12,316 nucleotides of DNA, taken from Thermosulfurimonas sp. Lineage in GTDB: Bacteria; Desulfobacterota; Thermodesulfobacteria; Thermodesulfobacteriales; Thermodesulfobacteriaceae. The stretch spans positions 1 through 12,316 of the forward strand of contig WFPH01000005.1 of the NCBI GenBank assembly GCA_015487645.1. Reading direction: 5' to 3'. Position 1 is the stretch's first letter. The number at the start of each line of letters is the position of its first letter. Shown one piece after another: positions 1-7,034 of this stretch. The notes under the pieces were generated by a model. The model saw only the letters and a list, made by a program, of their open reading frames with translations. It did not search any database and had not been told where the DNA came from. A program made the position numbers and the translations under genes.

Positions 1-1
1 C

Positions 2-643
2 CTTAACACCTTTCCAGATCTCGACCTCATCGTGGTCACCCGGGGCGGGGGATCGCTTGAAGATCTCTGGGCCTTCAACGAAAGAATGGTAGCCGAGGCC
101 GTTTTTCGTTCCCGGATCCCGGTGGTCTCAGCCGTGGGACACGAGGTGGACTACACCATCTGCGACTTCGTAGCCGATCGGAGGGCTCCAACCCCTACCG
201 CGGCCGCCACCATGGTGTTCCCGGAAAGGGATGCCCTCCTTCAGGAACTCCTTCTCCTCCGTCGGAAACTCAGCGAAAGGATCCGGCAACGCCTCCAGAA
301 CCTAGAAAGGGAGATCCATCATCTCCAGAGGCGTCTAAGGGACCCAGCTCGACTCATTGCCGAAAGAGAAGACCGACTGGCCGAACTCGCCCGGCGACTC
401 ACGAAGGGGCTTAAGGAACAGCTTGAGAGGCGGGAAAGGGAACTGGCCTTTCTCACCCGACACCTTGAGGCCGTCTCACCGCTGGCCATCCTTTCCCGGG
501 GCTACAGCGTGGTCCGAAAGCTTCCCGGAGGGGAGATCGTGCGCCGGGCCAAAGAGGTTCGGCCCGGGGAAGAGGTGGAGATCATCCTTTCTGAGGGCCG
601 GCTGGAGGCCCATGTAAAAAGGGTAAGAGAAAATGCGCCTTAA
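2..643 (+). CDS. xseA: Exodeoxyribonuclease VII large subunit, C-terminal part (5' end outside window)
   Basis: This is the large, catalytic subunit of exonuclease VII, which degrades single-stranded DNA from both ends to short oligonucleotides and acts in DNA repair in the cytoplasm. The reading frame is already open at base 2, so about the first half of the protein, including the N-terminal OB fold, lies outside the window; about 213 residues remain. Visible family hallmarks are the VTRGGGSLEDLW block, the AVGHEVDYTICDFVADRRAPTPTAAA block typical of the XseA catalytic domain, then a long charged segment predicted to form the coiled coil that binds XseB, and the C-terminal SPLAILSRGYSVV segment. 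It ends in TAA and overlaps the next gene by 11 bases. The partner xseB lies one gene downstream. Identification is secure; the only limitation is the missing 5' end. Confidence 0.96.
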   Translation, partial: LNTFPDLDLIVVTRGGGSLEDLWAFNERMVAEAVFRSRIPVVSAVGHEVDYTICDFVADRRAPTPTAAATMVFPERDALLQELLLLRRKLSERIRQRLQNLEREIHHLQRRLRDPARLIAEREDRLAELARRLTKGLKEQLERRERELAFLTRHLEAVSPLAILSRGYSVVRKLPGGEIVRRAKEVRPGEEVEIILSEGRLEAHVKRVRENAP

Positions 644-1484
644 GATGGTAATAGCCCTAATCCTTGTAACGATGACCTTTTTCCCGTTAGAACTTTTAGG
701 AGAAGACTCTTTCCTGGGGCACCCCGGAGAAGTGGTGTTTCTCCCCGCGGCTCCCGGAGATCTACGGGCCCGTTTTCTGGGACACGAGTTCTCACCGGTA
801 ATTCTTGGGGATCGGGCCTATTTCTTGATCGCCGTCCCCCTTGAAACCCGCCCCGGAACCTTCCAGGTCGAGATTCGAGGAACCCGTGTCCGCGGGCTGA
901 GCCTTAAGATCCTCCCCAAAAAATACCCCACCGAACACCTCAAACTCCCCCCAAAGATGGTAACCTTTCCCCCGAAGATCCTGGCTCGCGTTCGCCGGGA
1001 GATAAAAATCATTAGGCAGGCGCTATCCAAAACTGAGGAGGGCCTCTGCCGCTGGGAGGGAGACTTCGGATTGCCGGTGGCTGGACGGTTGAGCAGCCCC
1101 TTCGGCCTCAGACGGATCCTGAACGGTGAGCCCCGCAGCCCCCACGGAGGTGTGGATCTGGCCGTGCCCCTCGGTACGCCGGTCAGGGCCGCCCAGGAAG
1201 GCCGCGTGATCCTGGTCGGAGAATTTTATCTTCCGGGGAAGGTGGTCATCCTGACCCATGGTTGCGGGGTATATACTTATTACGCTCATCTTTCCCGGGT
1301 TCTGGTCAAGGAGGGCCAGAGGGTGCGCAAAGGGGAGATCATCGCTCTTTCGGGAGCTAGCGGCCGGGCCACCGGCCCTCACCTTCACTTCGGTCTCTAC
1401 CTCTCGGGGGTGAAGGTGGATCCTCTCTTCTTTATTCAAAAAACGAGGGCCCTTTATGGCGATCAGACTGGAAGAACATCTTAG
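633..1484 (+). CDS. Secreted M23-family (LytM/NlpD-type) peptidoglycan endopeptidase
   Basis: This is a zinc metallopeptidase that probably cleaves peptide cross-links in peptidoglycan in the periplasm. Residues 1 to about 23 form a hydrophobic signal peptide or membrane anchor after MRLK. Residues about 30-100 resemble a small beta domain, and residues about 150-275 are the M23 (lysostaphin-like) domain. All expected catalytic residues are present: the HxxxD zinc pair at His171 and Asp175, the conserved His219 in YYAHLS, and the HLH pair at 250 and 252 in GPHLHF. It is therefore likely an active enzyme rather than an EnvC/NlpD-type activator. The start overlaps xseA by 11 bases; a second ATG at 645 would give nearly the same signal peptide. 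Its 3' end overlaps xseB by 29 bases. Placement between the exonuclease VII subunit genes implies co-transcription, not shared function. The exact substrate bond cannot be read from sequence. Confidence 0.93.
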   Translation: MRLKMVIALILVTMTFFPLELLGEDSFLGHPGEVVFLPAAPGDLRARFLGHEFSPVILGDRAYFLIAVPLETRPGTFQVEIRGTRVRGLSLKILPKKYPTEHLKLPPKMVTFPPKILARVRREIKIIRQALSKTEEGLCRWEGDFGLPVAGRLSSPFGLRRILNGEPRSPHGGVDLAVPLGTPVRAAQEGRVILVGEFYLPGKVVILTHGCGVYTYYAHLSRVLVKEGQRVRKGEIIALSGASGRATGPHLHFGLYLSGVKVDPLFFIQKTRALYGDQTGRTS

Positions 1485-1692
1485 GCGTCTTGAGGAGATT
1501 GTAAAAAGGCTTGAAGCCCCGGACCTCCCCTTGGAGGAGGCTCTGAAACTTTATGAAGAAGGGGTGCGGCTGGTAAGAATCTGCGAAAAGAGCCTGCGGG
1601 AGATGAAAGAACGGGTAGAGGTCCTTTTGAAGACCGAGGAGGGTTTCGAGACCTTATCGCTTGAGGAAGTTCTCAGGAGAAACCAGACATGA
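1456..1692 (+). CDS. xseB: Exodeoxyribonuclease VII small subunit
   Basis: This is the small subunit of exonuclease VII. Several copies coat the coiled coil of XseA and are required for activity. The 78-residue length is typical of the family. The fold is visible as two amphipathic helices: residues 5-20 (LEEHLRRLEEIVKRLE) and the segment PDLPLEEALKLYEEGVRLV, with the conserved LEEAL.LYEEG signature. The start lies inside the M23 peptidase gene, 29 bases before that gene ends, with a short GAGGG upstream, so translation is probably coupled. Its TGA stop overlaps the ispA start as ATGA. The order xseB-ispA-dxs is also found in Escherichia coli and many other bacteria, which supports the call. 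Confidence 0.95.
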   Translation: MAIRLEEHLRRLEEIVKRLEAPDLPLEEALKLYEEGVRLVRICEKSLREMKERVEVLLKTEEGFETLSLEEVLRRNQT

Positions 1693-2588
1693 GACCAGCA
1701 GAACTCAAGAGCCTGCTTGAGGCCAAGCGCGCCCTCATAGATCGAAAGCTAGCCGAAATCCTTCCGGAGAGTAGAGAACCCGGGAGCCGGGTGATCGCCG
1801 CCATGCGCTACAGCCTTTTTGCCGGCGGCAAACGCCTTCGGCCTATTCTGTGTCTCCTTGGAGCCGAGGTCTGCGGGGCACGGGGCGAAGATTTTCTCCT
1901 CTTTGCCTGCGGTCTGGAGTGTCTCCACACCTATTCCCTTATCCACGACGACCTTCCGGCCATGGATGACGACGATCTGCGCCGGGGCAAACCCACCTGT
2001 CACCGGGCCTTTGACGAGGCTACGGCCATTCTGGCCGGAGACGGGCTTCAAGCCCTGGCCTTCGAACTCTTCTCTCACCCGGACCTCCTCCAGAGCACCT
2101 CTCCGGAAAGGCTGCTTAGGGCCCTCCACTTGGTCGCCCGGGCCGCTGGTATCCACGGGATGGTGGTGGGCCAGATGGCCGATCTCCTGGCCGAAGACCG
2201 CCCGATCTCCCGGGAAGAGCTAGCCTACATTCATCGCCACAAGACCGCGGCCCTTATTTCGGCTTCCGTGGTTTCCGGAGGCCTGCTTGGCGGAGGAGAA
2301 GAAGAGGCCCTTTACGCCCTCAAACGCTACGGAGAAGCCCTGGGGTTGGCCTTTCAAATCGTGGACGACATTCTGGATATTACCGGCGATGAAAAGGAAC
2401 TCGGCAAACCTGTGGGCTCCGATGAACGACGGAAAAAAGCTACCTATCCGGCCCTGGTGGGCCTCGATCAAGCCCGCCTCATGGCCCAAAACCTGGTGGA
2501 AGAAGCCCTGGAGGCCCTCTCCTCCTTCGGGGAGGAGGCCCAGCCCCTTCGGGCCCTTGCCCGATACATCCTTTCCCGTAAAAATTAG
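1689..2588 (+). CDS. ispA: Farnesyl diphosphate synthase (IspA-type prenyltransferase)
   Basis: This enzyme condenses dimethylallyl and isopentenyl diphosphates into geranyl and then farnesyl diphosphate, feeding quinone, undecaprenyl and other isoprenoid pathways in the cytoplasm. The 299 residues match bacterial IspA. The first aspartate-rich motif is DDLPAMD at 87-93 and the second is DDILD at 226-230; GGKRLRP at 46-52 is the substrate diphosphate-binding block. The first motif carries the two-residue insertion of bacterial (type II) enzymes, and the residues before it (YSLIH, with Tyr83 and Ser84) are those of short-chain farnesyl synthases. A geranylgeranyl product is less likely but not excluded. 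The start is supported by AGGAG at 1675-1679 and by the ATGA overlap with xseB. Six bases separate it from dxs, whose product starts the pathway that supplies its substrates. Confidence 0.93.
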   Translation: MRPAELKSLLEAKRALIDRKLAEILPESREPGSRVIAAMRYSLFAGGKRLRPILCLLGAEVCGARGEDFLLFACGLECLHTYSLIHDDLPAMDDDDLRRGKPTCHRAFDEATAILAGDGLQALAFELFSHPDLLQSTSPERLLRALHLVARAAGIHGMVVGQMADLLAEDRPISREELAYIHRHKTAALISASVVSGGLLGGGEEEALYALKRYGEALGLAFQIVDDILDITGDEKELGKPVGSDERRKKATYPALVGLDQARLMAQNLVEEALEALSSFGEEAQPLRALARYILSRKN

Positions 2589-2594
2589 AGTCTC

Positions 2595-4472
2595 ATGAGC
2601 CGCATCCTCGAACGGGTAAACGGTCCCGAAGATCTGAAGACCCTGAACCTTACCGAGCTCAAAAAGCTAGCCGCGGAGCTGCGCGAGATCATCATCGAGA
2701 CCGTAGCACGAAACGGAGGGCATCTCGCGCCCAACCTGGGAGTCATAGAATTAACCCTGGCCCTACACTATGTCTTCGACTCCCCTCGCGATCGCATCGT
2801 CTGGGATGTAGGGCACCAGTGCTACGCCCACAAACTCATCACCGGCCGGAAAGACCGTTTCCATACCTTGAGACAATACGAAGGGATCGCGGGATTTCCG
2901 AAAAGGGCCGAAAGTCCCCACGACATCGTGGAGACCGGTCACAGCAGCACTTCCATTTCGGCTGGTCTGGGGCTCGCCACCGGGATCAGACTCCAGAGAA
3001 AAGAAGGCCGGGTGCTGGTGGTCATCGGGGACGGCTCTATGACCGCCGGGCTGGCCTTTGAAGGGCTGAACAATGCCGGCCACCTCAAAGAAGACCTGAT
3101 CGTCATCCTCAACGACAACGAAATGTCCATCTCGCCCAACGTGGGAGCCCTTTCATCTTTTCTCTCTCGCCGGATGACCGGGCGTCTGGCCCGCCGCCTC
3201 AAGAAAGACATCGAAAAGGTCATGGAAAAGCTTCCCGGGGGAGACCATTTTCTTCACATGCTGAGAAAGAGCGAGGGCCTCCTCAAGAGTGCCCTCACCC
3301 CGGGCATGCTCTTTGAGGCCTTGGGCTTCGACTACGTGGGGCCAGTCGATGGCCACGATCTTGAGGGCCTGATCAAACTTTTCGAGAACATCAGGGAGAT
3401 GCGCGGCCCGCTTCTCATCCACGTCCTCACCAAGAAAGGCAAAGGTTATCTTCCCGCGGAAACAGATCCTGAAACCTTTCACGGGGTTGGGCCTTTTGAT
3501 CCCAAAACCGGAAAGGTCTTCAAGAGTCCGGGACCGCCTTCTTATACCGAAGTTTTCAGTCGGACCATGTTGCGTCTGGCGGAACTGGAACCGAGGCTGA
3601 TAGCCATCACCGCGGCCATGCCCACCGGAACCGGGCTCAAGGCTTTCCAGCAACGCTTTCCGGAAAGGTTTTTCGATGTGGGTATATGTGAACAACACGC
3701 GGTGACCTTTGCCGCAGGCCTCGCTCTCGAAGGTCTGATTCCGGTCTGCGCCATCTACTCTACCTTCCTCCAGCGAGCCTTCGACCAGATCATCCATGAC
3801 GTGGCCCTGGGGAACCTTCACGTAATCTTTGCCATAGACCGGGGAGGCATCGTGGGTGAAGACGGGCCCACTCATCAGGGACAGTTCGATCTTTCTTATC
3901 TTCGTCTCATTCCCAACCTAACCATCATGGCCCCCAAGGACGAAAACGAGCTCCAGCACATGCTCTACACCGCTCTCTCCCTTCCCGGACCGGTGGCGGT
4001 GAGATACCCCAGGGGCTCCGGGCTGGGGGTCCCCATGGATAGTGAATTTTTCGAGCTTCCCCTGGGAAAAGCGGAGGTGCTCCGGGAAGGAAGCGATCTT
4101 TTGATCCTGGCCGTGGGGAACATGGTCCATCCGGCCCTTATGGCCGCCGAAGAGCTTACCAGGAAAGGTATTTCGGCCACGGTGGTCAATGCCCGCTTCG
4201 TGAAACCCCTCGACGAAGAGCTCATCTGCGATCTGGCGGCCCAGACCGGAAAGGTGGTCACAGTTGAGGAAAATGTCCTTCCCGGAGGCTTCGGGTCGGC
4301 CGTAACCGAATGCCTGGCGGATCGGGGTCTTAAAGTGTCCTTAAAACGGATCGGCCTGCCCGACAAATTCATAGAACACGGTTCACCTCAAATCCTTCGC
4401 CAAAAGTATGGCCTTACAGCAGAAAAACTTCTTCAGGGAATTTACTCCTGGTTATCCGAACATAGGTCTTAA
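2595..4472 (+). CDS. dxs: 1-deoxy-D-xylulose-5-phosphate synthase
   Basis: Dxs condenses pyruvate and glyceraldehyde 3-phosphate into 1-deoxy-D-xylulose 5-phosphate using thiamine diphosphate. This is the first and usually rate-controlling step of the MEP isoprenoid pathway; the product also feeds thiamine and pyridoxal synthesis. The 625 residues match the usual length. The thiamine/magnesium-binding block GDGSMTAGLAFEGLNN starts near residue 145, with NDNEMSISPNVG following it. The second half shows GICEQHAVTFAAG, where Glu366 is the catalytic glutamate that activates thiamine, then DRGGIVGEDGPTHQG and the C-terminal transketolase domain. No strong ribosome binding site precedes ATG 2595, so it probably relies on coupling from ispA six bases upstream. 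It is the last gene of this operon; I see no hairpin terminator, only a T-rich stretch in the 76-base gap after it. Confidence 0.97.
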   Translation: MSRILERVNGPEDLKTLNLTELKKLAAELREIIIETVARNGGHLAPNLGVIELTLALHYVFDSPRDRIVWDVGHQCYAHKLITGRKDRFHTLRQYEGIAGFPKRAESPHDIVETGHSSTSISAGLGLATGIRLQRKEGRVLVVIGDGSMTAGLAFEGLNNAGHLKEDLIVILNDNEMSISPNVGALSSFLSRRMTGRLARRLKKDIEKVMEKLPGGDHFLHMLRKSEGLLKSALTPGMLFEALGFDYVGPVDGHDLEGLIKLFENIREMRGPLLIHVLTKKGKGYLPAETDPETFHGVGPFDPKTGKVFKSPGPPSYTEVFSRTMLRLAELEPRLIAITAAMPTGTGLKAFQQRFPERFFDVGICEQHAVTFAAGLALEGLIPVCAIYSTFLQRAFDQIIHDVALGNLHVIFAIDRGGIVGEDGPTHQGQFDLSYLRLIPNLTIMAPKDENELQHMLYTALSLPGPVAVRYPRGSGLGVPMDSEFFELPLGKAEVLREGSDLLILAVGNMVHPALMAAEELTRKGISATVVNARFVKPLDEELICDLAAQTGKVVTVEENVLPGGFGSAVTECLADRGLKVSLKRIGLPDKFIEHGSPQILRQKYGLTAEKLLQGIYSWLSEHRS

Positions 4473-4488
4473 AATTCTCTTTTTTGAC

Positions 4489-4518
4489 TTGACAATCTTT
4501 TTCTCTCTAAGCTAGCCT
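4489..4518 (+). promoter_or_regulatory. Probable sigma-70-type promoter for the EF-G-like/mogA/selD operon
   Basis: A perfect TTGACA -35 hexamer lies at 4489-4494. An 18-base spacer leads to a weak -10 candidate, TAGCCT, at 4513-4518. It sits in the only AT-rich gap on the left half of the window, between dxs and the EF-G-like gene, and would give a leader of roughly 25 bases. The -35 is convincing; the -10 matches the consensus at only three positions, so the exact start of transcription is uncertain. Confidence 0.5.
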
Positions 4519-4536
4519 TTTCTCAAATAGGGATGT

Positions 4537-4543
4537 AAGGAGG
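4537..4543 (+). promoter_or_regulatory. Strong ribosome binding site of the EF-G-like gene
   Basis: AAGGAGG, followed by further G residues, lies 5 bases before ATG 4549. It is one of the two best Shine-Dalgarno matches in the window and fixes the start codon of the first gene of the operon. It suggests efficient translation. Confidence 0.8.
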
Positions 4544-4548
4544 GGGGC

Positions 4549-6549
4549 ATGCGCACTTTTGTACTCCTTGGACAAAGCGGGTCCGGGAAAACCGCATTGG
4601 CCAAAGCCATGCTTTCCCTGGCGGGAGCGGCCTTCAAACCGCCCAAGGAGGGGCCAACCATCTCGGCTAAGGCTTACCATCTTAACTGGCAGGGGGCGTC
4701 TTACTACTTTCTTGACACCCCTGGAGACGACAATTTTCTGGGGGATACCAAACTCTGTGCCTGGTCCGCAGATCTGGCGGTCCTGGTGGTGGATGCCACC
4801 TCCCCGGTCAAGGTCCAGCTAGAGAAGGCCTACGCTGCGGCCAGGGATCTGGGGCTTCCGGTCTTGGTGTTCGTAAACAAGCTGGATCAGGAAAAGGCCC
4901 GGCTGGAGGACACCCTCTGTGACCTTCAGGAAAAACTCGAAATCTGCCCGGTCCCCGTGGCCTACCCCCTCGGGGAAGAAGCCAACCTCAAGGGAATCAT
5001 CGATCTCCTGAAACTCAAGGTTTACATCCCTGAAGGCCCTAAAGTCCGGGTGGAAAAACTCCCGGAGGACCTGGTGGCCCTGGCCGAGGGGTTGCGGAAG
5101 AACATGGTGGAATTCGCGGCCGAAGGAGAGGACGAACTCCTTGAAAAGTACCTGGAGGAAGAACACCTTGAGCCCGAAGAAATCATGCGTGGGCTCAAAA
5201 AGGGCGTTCTCTCCGGAAAGATCGCACCGGTCTGTGTGGGCTCGGCTGTCAGGCTCATCGGCGTAGCCCGCCTGCTCGATGCCATTTACGAACTCGGGCC
5301 CACTCCGCAGGAACGCGGTCCCTGGCTGGCCGAGGGTAAAGAAGGCCCTCTGGATCTGGCCCCCTCCCCCGAAGCTCCCAGTGCGATCATCGTTTACAAA
5401 ACTCTGGTGGATCCTTACGCCGGCAAGCTCTCGCTGGCCCGAGTGGTCTCAGGCACCCTGGCCTCGGAGGGGGTGCTTTACAATCCCAGAGAGGAGACGG
5501 CGGAAAAATACGCTCATCTGGCGGTGGCCCAGGGCGACGAACTCCGCGAAATCCCGGAGGCCTTACCAGGAGCCCTGGTAGTTTTTCCCAAGCTTTCGGA
5601 GACCCACACCGGGGATACCCTGGTAGCGGAAGGGCTCGAAGCCCTCATACCTCCTCCAGATCTGCCCTCCCCGGTCCTGACCTATGCCCTCCATCCAGAA
5701 ACCCGAGCCGATGAAGACAAGATCGGTCCGGCGCTGGCTAAACTCAAAGAAGAAGATCCCACCCTCCGGATAGGCCGGGATGAAGAGACCCGGGAAATCC
5801 TCATCTCCGGCCTGGGTCAGATCCATATCGAAAGAGCCGTGGAAAAACTGCGGGAAAGGTACGGAGTCAAGGCCCGGCTAGATCTTCCCAAGATTCCCTA
5901 CCGCGAGACCATCAAGAAAGCGGTGCAGGGAGTGATTTATCGACACAAGAAACAGACCGGAGGACGGGGACAATTCGCCGAGGTTCATTTCCACGTCTTT
6001 CCTCTTCCCCGGGGAGAGGGTTTCGAATTTGTAGAGACTCTCACCGGAATGAATGTTCCCCGCAACTTCGTACCGGCGGTGGAAAAGGGCGTTCGAGAAG
6101 CCATGGAGAAGGGGCCTCTGGCGGGCTACCCCGTAGTGGACGTAAAGGTTCAGTTCTACGACGGAAAGTCCCACGAAGTGGATTCATCAGACATGGCCTT
6201 TAAGATCGCGGCCTTTCACTGCTTCAAGAAGGCCCTGGAGCAAAGTCAACCCATCCTGCTTGAACCCATTATGGAACTTGAGATCGAGGTCCCGGAAGAA
6301 GCTATGGGGGATGTCATCGGAGACCTCAACGCCCGTCGGGGTCGGGTGCTGGGCATGGAGAGCCAGGGCAGGTATCAGCTCATCAAGGCCCAGGCCCCCA
6401 TGGCAGAACTCTTGCGTTATGCCTTAGATTTGAATAGTCTTACCGGTGGTCGAGGAACCTTCAGGATAAGATTTTCGCATTACGAGGAGGTGCCTCCACC
6501 CATAGCCCAGAAAGTAATTGAGAAAGCGCGCGCCAGCCAGACCTCATGA
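4549..6549 (+). CDS. EF-G-like (EF-G-2 type) GTPase with degenerate switch regions
   Basis: This is a five-domain homologue of translation elongation factor G. Its organisation resembles Thermus EF-G-2 more than canonical FusA, and its role in translation is unproven. In order: a G domain (1 to about 265) with P-loop GQSGSGKT at 8-15, DTPG at 56-59, NKLD at 110-113 and SAV at 232-234; domain II from about 275; domain III with GLGQIHIE at 421-428; domain IV with HKKQTGGRGQFAEV at 466-479 and the YDGKSHEVDSSDMAFK block at 537-552; and domain V from about 571 to 666. Two features are unusual. Only about 40 residues separate the P-loop from DTPG, so most of switch I is missing. The switch II histidine of DTPGHVDF is Asp60. 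Nucleotide binding looks intact, but normal GTP hydrolysis is doubtful. It has its own promoter and overlaps the next gene as ATGA. A ribosome-related or tetracycline-protection-like role remains possible. Confidence 0.9.
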   Translation: MRTFVLLGQSGSGKTALAKAMLSLAGAAFKPPKEGPTISAKAYHLNWQGASYYFLDTPGDDNFLGDTKLCAWSADLAVLVVDATSPVKVQLEKAYAAARDLGLPVLVFVNKLDQEKARLEDTLCDLQEKLEICPVPVAYPLGEEANLKGIIDLLKLKVYIPEGPKVRVEKLPEDLVALAEGLRKNMVEFAAEGEDELLEKYLEEEHLEPEEIMRGLKKGVLSGKIAPVCVGSAVRLIGVARLLDAIYELGPTPQERGPWLAEGKEGPLDLAPSPEAPSAIIVYKTLVDPYAGKLSLARVVSGTLASEGVLYNPREETAEKYAHLAVAQGDELREIPEALPGALVVFPKLSETHTGDTLVAEGLEALIPPPDLPSPVLTYALHPETRADEDKIGPALAKLKEEDPTLRIGRDEETREILISGLGQIHIERAVEKLRERYGVKARLDLPKIPYRETIKKAVQGVIYRHKKQTGGRGQFAEVHFHVFPLPRGEGFEFVETLTGMNVPRNFVPAVEKGVREAMEKGPLAGYPVVDVKVQFYDGKSHEVDSSDMAFKIAAFHCFKKALEQSQPILLEPIMELEIEVPEEAMGDVIGDLNARRGRVLGMESQGRYQLIKAQAPMAELLRYALDLNSLTGGRGTFRIRFSHYEEVPPPIAQKVIEKARASQTS

Positions 6550-7034
6550 AGGCCGGAGTCCTGACCATAAGCGACCGGGGAGCGAAAGGGGAACGGGAAG
6601 ATCTTTCGGGCCAGCTCCTGATTCAGAGGCTCTCGGAGGCCGGCTTCGAGGTTTCGCATTATCGAGTCGTCCCCGACGAATACGAAGAGATCCTAGCGAT
6701 CCTCATCGATTGGGCCGATCGGGAAAGACTAGCCCTCATCCTCACCACGGGGGGCACGGGGCTTTCCCCCCGAGATGTGACCCCGGAGGCCACCAGAGCG
6801 GCCCTTGAAAGGGAGATTCCAGGAATAGCGGAGGCCCTGCGCCTTTCCGGTCTGAGACATACGCCCTATGCCATGCTTTCCAGGGGACTGGCGGGCATAA
6901 GGCGACAAACCCTTATCATTAATCTCCCGGGAAGCCCGAAAGCCGTGGAAGAGGGCTGGGAGGTGTTGGCCCCGGTGCTGAGACACGCCCTGGAAAAGAT
7001 TCAGGGATCGGAGGCAGAGTGTGCCCGAGGTTAA
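6546..7034 (+). CDS. MogA/MoaB-family molybdopterin adenylyltransferase
   Basis: Members of this family bind molybdopterin, and the MogA-type enzymes activate it with ATP to adenylyl-molybdopterin before molybdenum or tungsten insertion. The single MoCF-binding domain spans the whole 162 residues. Visible motifs are the N-terminal TISDRGAKGEREDLSG (Asp10 in SDR), the pterin-binding TTGGTGLSPRDVTPEA at 67-82, and NLPGSPKAV at 127-134. MogA and MoaB cannot be separated with confidence from sequence alone, so no symbol is given. The ATG overlaps the EF-G-like stop as ATGA and has no obvious ribosome binding site of its own, so it is probably translationally coupled. Its last 14 bases overlap the true selD start at 7021. 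Adjacency to selD fits an organism that makes enzymes needing both molybdopterin and selenium, such as selenocysteine formate dehydrogenases. Confidence 0.92.
   Translation: MKAGVLTISDRGAKGEREDLSGQLLIQRLSEAGFEVSHYRVVPDEYEEILAILIDWADRERLALILTTGGTGLSPRDVTPEATRAALEREIPGIAEALRLSGLRHTPYAMLSRGLAGIRRQTLIINLPGSPKAVEEGWEVLAPVLRHALEKIQGSEAECARG
7010..7014 (+). promoter_or_regulatory. Ribosome binding site that sets the upstream selD start
   Basis: GGAGG lies six bases before GTG 7021, inside the end of the mogA-family gene. Its spacing is ideal for GTG 7021. It supports translation of selD from there, ahead of the UGA codon, rather than from TTG 7111. Confidence 0.7.

Noticed and set aside
2519..2537. 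CTCCTCC-TTCGG-GGAGGAG hairpin near the end of ispA, considered as a terminator or attenuator before dxs
   Set aside because: It lies within ispA codons for a normal C-terminal segment, has no T run after it, and dxs starts only about 60 bases later in the same operon. It is probably a codon-level coincidence.
3153..3875. A 240-codon minus-strand open frame inside dxs
   Set aside because: It is fully antisense to a strongly conserved gene, and its product has no recognisable motifs. Long antisense frames are expected at this GC content.
4473..4488. T-rich stretch after dxs considered as an intrinsic terminator
   Set aside because: No GC-rich inverted repeat precedes the T run. The region is better explained as the promoter of the next operon.
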